From RBG-16-66-20 sp040752005 (GTDB taxonomy: Bacteria; Pseudomonadota; Gammaproteobacteria; Burkholderiales; SG8-39), in NCBI GenBank assembly GCA_040752005.1, contig JBFMFX010000006.1, forward strand, positions 62,001-126,000: DNA of 64,000 nt, written 5' to 3'. The position numbers and the translations under genes were made by a program. Positions 27,825 through 36,716 of this stretch are shown here, one piece after another. Numbering within the stretch: the stretch's first letter is position 1; each line of letters starts with the position of its first letter. The notes below the pieces were generated by a model. The model made no database searches. It was given only the letters and a program-made list of their open reading frames with translations, and was not told the origin of the DNA.

Positions 27825-29668
27825 ACGTCCTGTACGAAGAGCAGGGCGAGTTCAAGGTCGGCGCAGTGCTCGGCCGCACCCCCGCTTCGGTGCAGGTGGA
27901 GAGCCCGCACGGCAAGCGCCTGAAAGTGAAGGCGGCAAACGTGCTGCTGGAGTTCGAGCGGCCTGCGGCGGCGGAGCTGCTGCCTGCCGCCGAGGCCTAC
28001 GCCGCGACGCTGGACACCGAGTTCCTCTGGCAGTGCTGCGGCGAGAGCGACTTCGGATTCATGGATCTGGCGCGCGAGTACGTCGGGCGAGAGCCCACGC
28101 CGGTCGAAGCCGCCGGGGTGTTGCTCAAGCTTCACTCGGCGCCGATCTACTTTCACCGGCGCGGGCGCGGGCGCTACCGCAAGGCGCCGGAGGAGACGCT
28201 CAAGCTCGCGCTCGCGGGCCTGGAAAAGAAAAGGCGGATCCAGGAGACGATCGACGCATGGGCGGCGCGCCTTGTGCGCTTCGAGTGTCCGCCGGAAGTC
28301 GCCCGGCTGCGCGAGGAGCTGCTGTACGCACCGGACCGCAACAAACCCGAGACAAAGGCGCTCGAGCAGGCCTGCCGGGAAACGGGTCTTGATGCGGCGC
28401 GCCTGCTCCTGCGCTGCGGCGTGCTCGGCTCCGCGCACGAGTACCATCTCGGCCGGTTCCTGCACGAGTTCTTCCCGCGCGGCACGGCGTTCCCCGAGCA
28501 CGAGCCGGCGGTGCCGCCGGAGGACCTGCCGCTCGCCGACGTGCGCGCTTTCAGCCTGGACGATGTCGGTACCACCGAGATCGACGACGCGTTCTCGGTG
28601 ACGCCGACCGCAGGCGGGGAGCTGCGCATCGGCATCCATATCGCGGCGCCGGCGCTTGCGTTCGGGCCCGGCTCGTCGCTCGATGCGATCGCGCGCGAGC
28701 GGCTCTCGACCGCCTATTTCCCGGGGCGCAAGTTCACGATGCTGCCGGAGGATGCGATCGCCGCCTGCTCGCTTGCCGCCGGCGCGCCGCGCGCCGCGCT
28801 CTCGCTGTATGTCACCGTATCGCCCGCGGACTGGGGCGTTCGCGGCCGCACGAGCCGCATCGAGCGGGTGCCGGTCGCGGCCAATCTGCGCCACGGCGAC
28901 TATGACGTGCTGAACGAGGCGTTCCCGGCGAACGAGCGGCGCGGGCTGGAGTTCGAGGACGAACTGCGCCTGTTGTGGCGCTTCGCCGTGGCGCAGGAGG
29001 CGCGCCGCGGCCGGCCAGCGACCCCGCCGGGCGTGACCGATTACGTGTTTCGCATCGAGGGCGAGCGCGTGCGGATCGAGCCGCGCCGGCGCGGCTCGCC
29101 CCTCGACAAGCTGGTCTCCGAGCTGATGATCCTCGCCAACAGCTTCTGGGGAGAGCTGCTCGCCGGCCGCGAGGTCGCGGCGATCTATCGCACGCAGGGC
29201 ATGGGCAAGGTGCGGCTTTCGGTCCATCCCGAGGCGCACGAGGGGCTGGGCGTCGCCTGCTACGCCTGGTTTTCCTCGCCGCTGCGACGCTATCTCGACC
29301 TCGTCAACCAGTGGCAACTCGCCGCGGCGCTCGAAGGCCGCCGCCCGCCGTTTGCGCGCAACTCCGAGGCGCTGCTTTCGGCGATGCGCGCCTTCGAGGT
29401 CGCGGCCGCGCGCATGGAGGAGCATCAGAGGCGGCTGGAGCAGTACTGGTGCCTGAAGTGGCTCGAACAGGAGCGCGTCGCCGAGGCCGAGGCGACCGTC
29501 GTGCGCGAAGGCGTGGCGCGCCTGGAGGCGATCCCTCTCGTGGTGCGGGTCCCGTCGCTGCCGCCGCTTGCGGCCGGCGCGCGCGTCCGACTCGCGGTAC
29601 GCGGCGTGGACCCGCTCGACCTGACCGCCGACTGCGTCTGGCGCGAGACGCTCGCGCAGGCGGCCTGA
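27821..29668 (+). CDS. RNase II-family (RNB domain) exoribonuclease
   Basis: Protein of 615 aa beginning GTG at 27821. A divergent N-terminal part (about 1-230) includes an OB-like cold-shock segment. The RNB catalytic domain carries the metal-binding acidic block DDVGTTEIDDAFSV and later YRTQGMGKVR and SSPLRRYLDLVNQWQL. A short C-terminal S1-like tail follows. It should degrade RNA 3' to 5'. It is shorter than E. coli RNase R and is a betaproteobacterial RNB subgroup. The gene order with tonB, aroE and mtgA is typical. Confidence 0.9.
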   Translation: MNVLYEEQGEFKVGAVLGRTPASVQVESPHGKRLKVKAANVLLEFERPAAAELLPAAEAYAATLDTEFLWQCCGESDFGFMDLAREYVGREPTPVEAAGVLLKLHSAPIYFHRRGRGRYRKAPEETLKLALAGLEKKRRIQETIDAWAARLVRFECPPEVARLREELLYAPDRNKPETKALEQACRETGLDAARLLLRCGVLGSAHEYHLGRFLHEFFPRGTAFPEHEPAVPPEDLPLADVRAFSLDDVGTTEIDDAFSVTPTAGGELRIGIHIAAPALAFGPGSSLDAIARERLSTAYFPGRKFTMLPEDAIAACSLAAGAPRAALSLYVTVSPADWGVRGRTSRIERVPVAANLRHGDYDVLNEAFPANERRGLEFEDELRLLWRFAVAQEARRGRPATPPGVTDYVFRIEGERVRIEPRRRGSPLDKLVSELMILANSFWGELLAGREVAAIYRTQGMGKVRLSVHPEAHEGLGVACYAWFSSPLRRYLDLVNQWQLAAALEGRRPPFARNSEALLSAMRAFEVAAARMEEHQRRLEQYWCLKWLEQERVAEAEATVVREGVARLEAIPLVVRVPSLPPLAAGARVRLAVRGVDPLDLTADCVWRETLAQAA

Positions 29669-29735
29669 ACCGCCCTCGGGCGCGGTTCCGCATTGCGCCT
29701 AAAATACCGCCGGCACAAGACCTTGCGGAGAAGCA

Positions 29736-30650
29736 TTGACGGCCAACACGGCGACGCTGATCGTGGATCCGCGCGAGTACTGGAACGGGCTGGACCGGCG
29801 CTCGCGTCTGCTCGCCGGCTCGGTCGCTGCCTCGATCCTGCTGCACACGGTGCTGCTTGCGGTCCACTTTCGCTTTCCGGAGAGCCTGCGCTTCAAGGCG
29901 GCGCAAGCGCCGCTCGACGTGATCCTGGTGAACGCCAAGTCGCGCGAGCAGCCGGCGCGCCCCCAGGCGCTCGCGCAGGCGAACCTGGACGGCGGCGGCA
30001 ACGTCGAGCAAGACCGGCGGGCGCGCACGCCGCTTCCGGTCACCCAGCCGAGCGCCCCCGGCCGCGATCTCGCCGAGGCGAAGAAGCGCGTGCAGGAGCT
30101 GGAAGCGCGCCAGCAGGAGCTGCTCGCCAGGGCGCAGGCGCCGGCTCCCGCGGTGGCGCCCGAGGCGCCGCGCGAGACGCAGCCGGTCGAGGCGCCGCAG
30201 GTGTCCGGGCGCGACCTCGCCGACCTCGCGCTCGCGACGATGCAGCTGCGGGCGCAGATCGACAGGCGCGTGCAGGAGTACCAGAAGCGCCCGCGCAAGC
30301 GCTTCATCGGCGCCAACGCCACCGAATACCGCTTCGCCCAGTACGAGGAAGAATGGCGCGCCAAGATCGAGCGCATCGGCACGCTGCACTATCCGGCTGA
30401 GGCGCGCGGCCGCCTCTACGGCAATCTGCGCCTGTCGGTGACCATCCGGCCCGACGGCTCGGTCGAGTCGGTGGAGCTGGATCGTTCCTCGGGACTGAAG
30501 ATCCTGGACGAGGCCGCGTTCCAGATCGTGCGGCTGGCCGCGCCGTTCGCCGCCTTTCCGCCGGACATCCGCAAGGACACCGACCTGCTGGTCATCACCC
30601 GCACCTGGTTCTTCGGGCAGGGCGACCGCATCTGGACGGAAAGCCGCTAG
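29736..30650 (+). CDS. TonB C-terminal domain protein (first TonB)
   Basis: Energy-transducer-like protein of 304 aa. It starts TTG at 29736, with GGAG 6 nt upstream. It has a single N-terminal membrane anchor (about 27-47), a long Pro/Ala/Gln/Glu-rich periplasmic segment with a coiled coil (about 110-135), and a TonB-like C-terminal domain (YPAEARGRLYGNLRLSVTI ... LDEAAF). No exbB or exbD is beside it. A second, canonical tonB-exbB-exbD set occurs at 47.4 kb. It sits before aroE, an order common in betaproteobacteria, and may serve general rather than iron-specific transport. Confidence 0.85.
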   Translation: MTANTATLIVDPREYWNGLDRRSRLLAGSVAASILLHTVLLAVHFRFPESLRFKAAQAPLDVILVNAKSREQPARPQALAQANLDGGGNVEQDRRARTPLPVTQPSAPGRDLAEAKKRVQELEARQQELLARAQAPAPAVAPEAPRETQPVEAPQVSGRDLADLALATMQLRAQIDRRVQEYQKRPRKRFIGANATEYRFAQYEEEWRAKIERIGTLHYPAEARGRLYGNLRLSVTIRPDGSVESVELDRSSGLKILDEAAFQIVRLAAPFAAFPPDIRKDTDLLVITRTWFFGQGDRIWTESR

Positions 30651-30661
30651 GGCCGGCGAGA

Positions 30662-31465
30662 ATGTCCGATCGCTACGCGGTCATCGGCAACCCGGTGGCC
30701 CATTCGAAGTCGCCCTGGATTCACGCCGAGTTCGCGCGCGCCACCGGCCAGCCGATCGAGTACATCCGGATCGAGGCACCGCTGGACGGCTTCGCGCGCA
30801 CGGTGGCGGCGTTTCGCGCCTCCGGCGGCCGCGGCGCGAACGTGACCGCGCCGTTCAAGGAGGAGGCGTTCGGGCTCTGCACGCGGCTGAGCGAGCGGGC
30901 GCGCGCGGCCGGTGCGGCGAACACGCTGCGCTTCGACGGCGAGGGCGAGACCTACGGCGACAACACCGACGGTGTCGGACTGGTGACCGATCTGGAAAGG
31001 AATCTCGGCTTCGCGATCGCCGGCAAGCGGGTGCTCATCGCCGGTGCGGGCGGCGCAGCGCGGGGCGTGGTCGGGCCGCTCGCTGCCGCCGGAGCGGCGG
31101 CACTCGCGATCGCCAACCGCGACGCGGCGCGGGCACGCGCGCTCGCGGCGCGCTTTCCGCCGGCGCGCGGGGGCGGTTACGAGGAGTTCGCGGGCGAGCG
31201 CTTCGACCTCGTCATCAACGCCACTTCCACGGGCTTCACCGGCGCGATGCCACCGCTTCCCGAAGGCGTGTTCGCGCCCGGCGCGCTCGCCTACGAGATG
31301 GCGTACGGCCGCGACACGGCGTTCCTTGCCGCCGCGCGCGCCGCCGGCGCGCGCACCGCCGACGGCCTCGGCATGCTGGTCGAGCAGGCGGCCGAATCGT
31401 TCTTCGTCTGGCGCGGCGTGCGGCCGCCGACCCGCGCCGTGCTCGCGGCGCTGCGTGCCGGCTAG
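30662..31465 (+). CDS. aroE: Shikimate dehydrogenase
   Basis: NADPH-dependent enzyme of 267 aa that reduces 3-dehydroshikimate to shikimate. It carries the GNPVAHSKSPWIH substrate motif (about 9-21), catalytic Lys in NVTAPFKEEA, the NADP motif IAGAGGAARGV and the C-terminal GLGMLVEQAAESF. Full length. The mtgA gene begins inside its last codons. Together with aroQ at 24.2 kb it shows two shikimate-pathway steps in this window. Confidence 0.95.
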   Translation: MSDRYAVIGNPVAHSKSPWIHAEFARATGQPIEYIRIEAPLDGFARTVAAFRASGGRGANVTAPFKEEAFGLCTRLSERARAAGAANTLRFDGEGETYGDNTDGVGLVTDLERNLGFAIAGKRVLIAGAGGAARGVVGPLAAAGAAALAIANRDAARARALAARFPPARGGGYEEFAGERFDLVINATSTGFTGAMPPLPEGVFAPGALAYEMAYGRDTAFLAAARAAGARTADGLGMLVEQAAESFFVWRGVRPPTRAVLAALRAG

Positions 31466-32183
31466 GAAGCGGGGCCTCGCCCGATGGCTCGCGCGCGCCT
31501 GGAAGGGCTTCTGCTACGCCCTCGGCGCGGCGGTGCTGCTGCTGGTCGCGGTACAGGGCTGGTTCTTCGCGCACGTGCTGTGGTGGCGCTCGGTGAACCC
31601 GTCGCAGACCGCGTTCATGGAACGGCGCCTGGCGGAATTGCGGACAAAAGACCCGGCGGCGCGGCTGCAGCAGCAGTGGGTGGACTACGAGCGCATCTCG
31701 GCGCACCTCAAGCGCGCGGTGATCGCCGCCGAGGACGCAAGGTTCATGGAGCACGAGGGCTTCGACTGGGAGGCGATCTCGCGCGCCATCGAGAAGAACG
31801 AGAAGCGCGGCCGGATCGTCGCCGGGGCGTCCACCATCAGTCAGCAGCTGGCGAAGAATCTGTTCCTGTCGGGCGAACGTTCGTGGATCCGCAAGGCGCA
31901 GGAAGCGGCGATCACCTGGATGCTGGAGACGACGATGTCCAAGCGCCGGATCCTGGAGCTCTACCTCAACTTCGCCGAGTGGGGCGAGGGGGTCTTCGGC
32001 GCCGAAGCCGCAGCGCGCCACCACTTCGGCAGCCACGCCGCGGCGCTCACCGCCGAGCAGGCGGCCTATCTCGCCGCGATCCTGCCCGCTCCCCGCCGCT
32101 ACGGGCGTGGGCGCCTCACCGCCTACATCGCCGAGCGCCAGGCGGCGATCCTCGCGCGCATGCCGGCGTCCCGGATACCCTGA
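31455..32183 (+). CDS. mtgA: Monofunctional biosynthetic peptidoglycan transglycosylase
   Basis: Membrane-anchored glycosyltransferase-51 enzyme of 242 aa that polymerises lipid II into glycan strands. The N-terminal membrane helix is at about 14-38. Catalytic Glu is in AVIAAEDARFMEHEG, and the family blocks GASTISQQLAKNL, ELYLNFAEWGEGVFGAE and YLAAILPAP follow. The GTG at 31455 overlaps aroE by 11 nt and gives the usual length. The longer open frame upstream is out of register with aroE and is not real. Confidence 0.92.
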   Translation: MPARKRGLARWLARAWKGFCYALGAAVLLLVAVQGWFFAHVLWWRSVNPSQTAFMERRLAELRTKDPAARLQQQWVDYERISAHLKRAVIAAEDARFMEHEGFDWEAISRAIEKNEKRGRIVAGASTISQQLAKNLFLSGERSWIRKAQEAAITWMLETTMSKRRILELYLNFAEWGEGVFGAEAAARHHFGSHAAALTAEQAAYLAAILPAPRRYGRGRLTAYIAERQAAILARMPASRIP

Positions 32184-32187
32184 ACCG

Positions 32188-33558
32188 ATGAGCGAGCCAC
32201 AGGTCCGGCTGGAACTGGAGCACCTCGCGCAGGCGCTGCGCGCGGTGCGCTCGCGCTTGCTGGAGCGGCGCAGCCCCGAGGAGCTGCGCGCAGAACTCGA
32301 GCGCCTGCACCCGGCGGATGCGGCCTTCATCCTGGAGTCGCTGCCCCCGGAGGAGCGCCTCGCGCTCTGGAAGCTGGTCCCCCCGGAGCGCGAAGGCGAG
32401 ATCCTGCTCGAGCTCTCGGAGGCGGTGCGCGATTCGCTGATCGCGACCATGGACTCCAAGTCGCTCGTCGCCGCCACCGAGTCGCTGGAAGCCGACGAGA
32501 TCGCGGACCTCGCGCCCGATCTGCCGGAGGAGGTGATCGAGGACGTGATCCGGGCGCTGCCGCAGGAGGAGCGCGAGCGGCTGCGCGCGGCCATGTCCTA
32601 CGCCGAAGGCACGGTCGGTGCGCTGATGGACTTCGATCAGGTGACCGTGCGCGAGGACGTGACGCTGGAGGCGGTGACGCGCTACCTGCGCCGCATGGAC
32701 GAGCTGCCCGGCCACACCGACCAGCTCTTCGTCGTGGACCGCGAGGGCAGGCTGCGCGGCACGCTGCCCCTTGCGCGGCTCATCGTCAGCGACCTGGCGG
32801 CCGAGGTGGGCGCGGTCATGGTGCCCGAGAGCGTGAAACTGCACCCGGAGGACCGCGCCGAGGACGCGGCGCGCGCGTTCGAGCGCTATGACCTCGTCTC
32901 GGCGCCGGTGACCGACCATTTCGGTCGCCTGATCGGGCGCCTCACCGTGGACAAGGTCGTCGACCACATCCGCGAAAAGAGCGCCGAGGCCCAGCTCGCC
33001 GAGGCGGGGCTCTCGGGCGAGGAGGACATCTTCGCCACCGTGTGGTCGAGCTTCCGCAACCGCTGGGCCTGGCTGGCGATCAACCTGGTGACCGCGTTCA
33101 TCGCCTCGCGAGTCATCAGCATCTTCGAAGGCTCGATCGGGCGCCTGGCGGCGCTCGCGGCGCTGATGCCGATCGTCGCCGGGATCGGGGGCAACTCCGG
33201 CAACCAGACGATCACCATGATCGTGCGCGCGCTCGCGCTCGGGCAGATCCAGCCCGGCTACTGGCCGAAGCTGATCGCCAAGGAGCTGGGCGTGGCGACG
33301 CTGAACGGCGTGATCTGGGGCGGCATCCTCGGCGTCGTCACCTGGCTCATCTACGACAACGTCGCGCTCGGCGGCGTGATGGCGCTCGCGATGCTGCTGA
33401 CGCTGCTGCTTGCTGCCGCGATGGGAGTCGCGATTCCGTACGTCCGCGCGCGGTACGACCGCGATCCGGCGCTCGGCTCCTCGGTCCTCATCACCGCGTG
33501 CACCGACGCTGGGGGATTCTTCATCTTCCTCGGCCTGGCGACCCTGCTACTGCTGTGA
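32188..33558 (+). CDS. mgtE: Magnesium transporter MgtE
   Basis: Mg2+ channel of 456 aa. An N-terminal acidic MgtE-N helical domain (about 1-130) is followed by two CBS domains (about 135-260) and a membrane domain of five helices (about 285-455) with the pore motif PIVAGIGGNSGNQT. It is a homodimer gated by cytoplasmic Mg2+. The ATG at 32188 comes 5 nt after the mtgA stop, and the stop overlaps the next short gene (GTGA). Confidence 0.94.
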   Translation: MSEPQVRLELEHLAQALRAVRSRLLERRSPEELRAELERLHPADAAFILESLPPEERLALWKLVPPEREGEILLELSEAVRDSLIATMDSKSLVAATESLEADEIADLAPDLPEEVIEDVIRALPQEERERLRAAMSYAEGTVGALMDFDQVTVREDVTLEAVTRYLRRMDELPGHTDQLFVVDREGRLRGTLPLARLIVSDLAAEVGAVMVPESVKLHPEDRAEDAARAFERYDLVSAPVTDHFGRLIGRLTVDKVVDHIREKSAEAQLAEAGLSGEEDIFATVWSSFRNRWAWLAINLVTAFIASRVISIFEGSIGRLAALAALMPIVAGIGGNSGNQTITMIVRALALGQIQPGYWPKLIAKELGVATLNGVIWGGILGVVTWLIYDNVALGGVMALAMLLTLLLAAAMGVAIPYVRARYDRDPALGSSVLITACTDAGGFFIFLGLATLLLL

Positions 33559-33986
33559 GCGGGGACCGCGCACCGCGCGCCTTCGGCGCCGGCCGCACGC
33601 CGCTGGCGGCGCTCGGCGCGGCCGCAGCACTTGCGGCGGCGGCGTGGCCGATCGGTACGCCCGGGGCCGCCTGGTGGAGCGCGGAGCGGTTCGAAGCGCG
33701 TTCGCTTGCGCGGCTCGCCGCCGAGCGGCTCCCCGCCGGGGCGGCGCTCGCGACATTCGACGTCAACCCGGCCACTTACGTTTACTACTCGGGCCGGCGA
33801 GTCCACGTGCTCGACTCCGAGCGCGCCCTCGCCGAGCGGCTCGCCGGGCAAGGCCGGGTGTTCCTCGCAACGCGTGTGCGGCACCTCGGTGCGCTTTCGG
33901 CGCGGCACGCGGTGCAGGTGATCGCGCGCGGCCGCAGAGCGGGCGAGGAGGAGGCGCTCGTCCTCGTCGCCGAGCCCCGGCGTTAG
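33555..33986 (+). CDS. Short membrane protein, possible remnant of an ArnT/GT39-type glycosyltransferase
   Basis: 143 aa from a GTG overlapping the mgtE stop. It has one hydrophobic segment (about 17-33), then a soluble domain with LAAERLPAGAALATFDV, ATYVYYSGRRVHVLDSE and a basic end. This resembles only the C-terminal periplasmic part of GT39 (ArnT-like) lipid-linked sugar transferases, whose ten or more membrane helices are missing. It is followed at once by a polyprenyl-phosphate GT2 and a VTT membrane protein, the usual GT39 companions, so a decayed GT39 is plausible. The start and function are uncertain. Confidence 0.45.
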   Translation: MSGDRAPRAFGAGRTPLAALGAAAALAAAAWPIGTPGAAWWSAERFEARSLARLAAERLPAGAALATFDVNPATYVYYSGRRVHVLDSERALAERLAGQGRVFLATRVRHLGALSARHAVQVIARGRRAGEEEALVLVAEPRR

Positions 33987-33989
33987 AAT
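33984..33989 (+). promoter_or_regulatory. Predicted -10 box of the GT2 gene
   Basis: TAGAAT overlaps the stop of the previous gene and ends 7 nt before the GTG at 33997. No Shine-Dalgarno is present, which is compatible with a leaderless transcript. Confidence 0.35.
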
Positions 33990-33996
33990 CGCCGGG

Positions 33997-34752
33997 GTGT
34001 CCGCGCCCGCGCCGTCCGGCGCCGTCTCGCTTTCCGTCGTCGTCCCGGTCCGCAACGAGGCCGGCAACGTGCTGCCGCTGCTGGAGGAGATTCACGCCGC
34101 GCTCTTGTCCGGGCCGGAGTTCGAGGTGATCTACGTGGACGACGGCTCCCGCGACGCGACGCCCGCGGAGCTGCTCGAAGCGCGCGCGCGCTTTCCGCGC
34201 CTGCGCGTGCTGACGCATCGCGAAAGCTGCGGCCAGAGCGCGGCGCTGCTCACCGGCGTGCGCGCGGCGCGTGCCGAGTGGGTGGTGACCCTCGACGGCG
34301 ACGGCCAGAACGACCCCGCCGACATCGCGCGGCTGCTCGCCGCGCGCGACCGCGCCGGGCCCGAGGCCAACGTGCAGCTGGTGACCGGCTGGCGCGTCGC
34401 GCGCCGCGATCGCTGGGCGAAGCGCGCCGCCTCGCGGGTGGCCAACGCGGTGCGCGCGTGGCTGCTCGCCGACGGCACGCCGGACACCGGCTGCGGACTG
34501 AAGCTCGTGCTGCGCAGCGCCTATCTCGAGCTGCCCGCGTTCGATCACATGCACCGCTTTCTTCCTGCGCTCATCCAGCGCAACGGCGGCGCCACGCTTT
34601 CGGTGCCGGTCGCGCACCGCCCGCGCGCGCACGGCCGCTCGAGCTACGGCGTGCTCGACCGGCTCTGGGTCGGTATCGTCGACACGCTCGGCGTGATGTG
34701 GCTGCAGCGGCGCACCCGTCGGCCGGTGATCGTCGAGGCGGACCGCGCGTGA
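33997..34752 (+). CDS. GT2 glycosyltransferase (polyprenyl-phosphate sugar synthase-like)
   Basis: Cytoplasmic GT-A enzyme of 251 aa resembling dolichyl- or undecaprenyl-phosphate mannose/glucose synthases. It has LSVVVPVRNEAGNVLPLLEEI, the VDDGSRD nucleotide-binding motif and a DGDGQNDP catalytic loop. There is no C-terminal membrane anchor. It starts with GTG at 33997 and overlaps the VTT gene (GTGA). It probably loads a sugar onto a polyprenyl carrier for an envelope glycan or lipid A change. The acceptor enzyme may be the missing GT39. Confidence 0.85.
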   Translation: MSAPAPSGAVSLSVVVPVRNEAGNVLPLLEEIHAALLSGPEFEVIYVDDGSRDATPAELLEARARFPRLRVLTHRESCGQSAALLTGVRAARAEWVVTLDGDGQNDPADIARLLAARDRAGPEANVQLVTGWRVARRDRWAKRAASRVANAVRAWLLADGTPDTGCGLKLVLRSAYLELPAFDHMHRFLPALIQRNGGATLSVPVAHRPRAHGRSSYGVLDRLWVGIVDTLGVMWLQRRTRRPVIVEADRA

Positions 34753-35444
34753 AGGCCCGCACCCTGGTTTCCGGACTCGTCCTGCTCGCCACGCTGGTCG
34801 CCGTCGGCGTACTCGTGGAAAGCGGCCTCGTCGGCGAAGTGGTGAGCAAGGAGTGGATCGACCGCGATGTGCGCGGCAACGGGTTGACGGGCGAGCTGCT
34901 TTTCGTCGGCATGGCGGGGGCGGCCACCGCGCTCGCGTTGCCGCGGCAGATCGTGAGCTTTCTCGGCGGCTACGCGTTCGGCTTCTGGCTCGGGACGGTG
35001 CTTGCGCTCGCCGGCACCGAGGTCGGCTGCGCCCTCGCGTTCTTCTACGCCCGCCTCGTCGGCCGGCCGCTCGCCGGCGCGCGCTTGCGCGGCCGGGTGA
35101 AGCGGCTGGAGGATTTCCTCGCCGCGCACCCTTTCGGCATGACGCTGCTCGTGCGCCTGCTGCCCGTCGGCAACAACTTTCTGACCTGCATTGCGGCCGG
35201 CCTCTCGCGCGTGCCGCCGCTGCCGTTCCTCGCCGGGTCGCTCCTCGGCTACGTTCCGCTCACCATGGCCTTCGCGCTCGCCGGCAGCGGTGTCGAGGTC
35301 AGCGCCACCGACCGGATCGCGCTGGCGGCGGCGCTCCTGGTCGCCTCCGGGCTGCTCGGCATGTGGCTCTACCGCCGCCATGGGCGCGCGGCGGGAATCG
35401 GCGGCGAAGGGGACGCGGTGTTCGAGGAGCCGCGCCTAGAGTGA
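34749..35444 (+). CDS. VTT-domain (TVP38/TMEM64, DedA-like) membrane protein
   Basis: Inner-membrane protein of 231 aa starting GTG at 34749. It has about five hydrophobic segments. The VTT core holds the conserved LPRQIVSFLGGYAFGFWLGT and RLLPVGNNFLTC segments with the helix-break glycine and arginine. DedA-like proteins act in undecaprenyl-phosphate or lipid flipping. Co-transcription with the lipid-sugar GT2 supports a polyprenyl-carrier role by inference. It converges on hemL with a 9-nt overlap of coding ends. Confidence 0.82.
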   Translation: MKARTLVSGLVLLATLVAVGVLVESGLVGEVVSKEWIDRDVRGNGLTGELLFVGMAGAATALALPRQIVSFLGGYAFGFWLGTVLALAGTEVGCALAFFYARLVGRPLAGARLRGRVKRLEDFLAAHPFGMTLLVRLLPVGNNFLTCIAAGLSRVPPLPFLAGSLLGYVPLTMAFALAGSGVEVSATDRIALAAALLVASGLLGMWLYRRHGRAAGIGGEGDAVFEEPRLE

Positions 35445-36716
35445 ACGGAACGCGGCGCGCGCCGCGGCGAGCGTCTCGGCGATCTCGGCCTCGCCGTGCG
35501 CGCCGGAGACGAAACCGGCCTCGAAGGCCGAGGGCGCCAGATACACGCCGCGCCCGAGCATGGCGTGGAAGAAGCGGTTGAACCGCTCGCGGTCGCACTG
35601 CATCACCTCGGCAAGGTTCTCCGGAGCGCGCTCGCGGAAGTAGATGCCGAACATGCTGCCGATGGATTGCGCGGAGAACTCCACCCCCGCCGCCCTTGCC
35701 TCGGCCGCCAGTCCGTCCACGAGCGATCGCGCCGTTTTTTCGACGCGCGCGATGAAGCCGGGCGCCTCGACGAGCTTCAGCGTCGCCAGCCCCGCGGCCA
35801 CCGCCACCGGATTGCCCGAGAGGGTGCCGGCCTGATACACCGGTCCGAGCGGGGCGATTTTCTCCATGATCGCGCGCGCGCCGCCCACCGCGGCAAGGGG
35901 CAGGCCGCCTCCGATCACCTTGCCCAGCGTGGTGAGATCGGGCCGGATGCCGAAGCGTGCCTGCGCGCCGCCGAGGGCGACGCGAAATCCGGTCATCACC
36001 TCGTCGAAGATGAGCAGCGCGCCGTGCGCGGTGCACAAGGCGCGCAGCGCCTCGAGAAACCCCGGGCGCGGCAGCACGAGATTCATGTTGCCGGCGACCG
36101 GCTCGACGATCACGCCGGCGATCTCGGCGCCGCGCTCGGCGAACGCGCGCTCGAGCTGCGCGGTGTCGTTGTAGTCGAGCACCAGGGTCGTCGCCGCCGT
36201 CTGCGCCGGCACGCCGGCCGAGCTCGGGTTGCCGAAGGTCAGTGCGCCCGAGCCCGCCTTGACGAGAAGCCCGTCGGCATGGCCGTGGTAGCACCCGTCG
36301 AACTTGACGATGAGGTCGCGCCCGGTCGCGCCGCGCGCAAGGCGGATCGCGGTCATCGTCGCCTCGGTGCCGGAGGACACCAGCCGCACCAGCTCCATCG
36401 AGGGCACGAGCCGCCGGATCGTCTCGGCCAGCTCGACCTCCGCCTCGGTCGGCGCGCCGAACGAAAGCGCGCTCGCCGCCGCCGCCTGCACCGCCTCGAC
36501 CACCGCCGGATGCGTGTGTCCGGCGAGCATCGGACCCCAGGAGCCGACGTAGTCGATGTAGCGCCGGCCGTCGGCATCCCAGACATGCGGACCGAAGGCG
36601 CGCGCCATGAAGGGCGGGGTTCCGCCGACGGCGCGAAACGCCCGCACCGGCGAATTGACCCCGCCCGGGATCGAGCGCTGCGCGCGTGTGAACAGTTCCT
36701 CGTTGCGGTTCGTCAT
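35436..36716 (-). CDS. hemL: Glutamate-1-semialdehyde 2,1-aminomutase
   Basis: PLP enzyme of 426 aa that forms 5-aminolevulinate from glutamate-1-semialdehyde, the C5 route to heme and B12. It has the PGGVNSPVRAF start, Lys in TTLGKVIGGGLP, and IFDEVMTGFRV ahead of it. The start at 36716 matches the family. Its ATG overlaps the thiE stop by 4 nt, so hemL is translated with the thiamine genes. All catalytic residues visible by eye are intact. Confidence 0.95.
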   Translation of the reverse strand: MTNRNEELFTRAQRSIPGGVNSPVRAFRAVGGTPPFMARAFGPHVWDADGRRYIDYVGSWGPMLAGHTHPAVVEAVQAAAASALSFGAPTEAEVELAETIRRLVPSMELVRLVSSGTEATMTAIRLARGATGRDLIVKFDGCYHGHADGLLVKAGSGALTFGNPSSAGVPAQTAATTLVLDYNDTAQLERAFAERGAEIAGVIVEPVAGNMNLVLPRPGFLEALRALCTAHGALLIFDEVMTGFRVALGGAQARFGIRPDLTTLGKVIGGGLPLAAVGGARAIMEKIAPLGPVYQAGTLSGNPVAVAAGLATLKLVEAPGFIARVEKTARSLVDGLAAEARAAGVEFSAQSIGSMFGIYFRERAPENLAEVMQCDRERFNRFFHAMLGRGVYLAPSAFEAGFVSGAHGEAEIAETLAAARAAFRSL

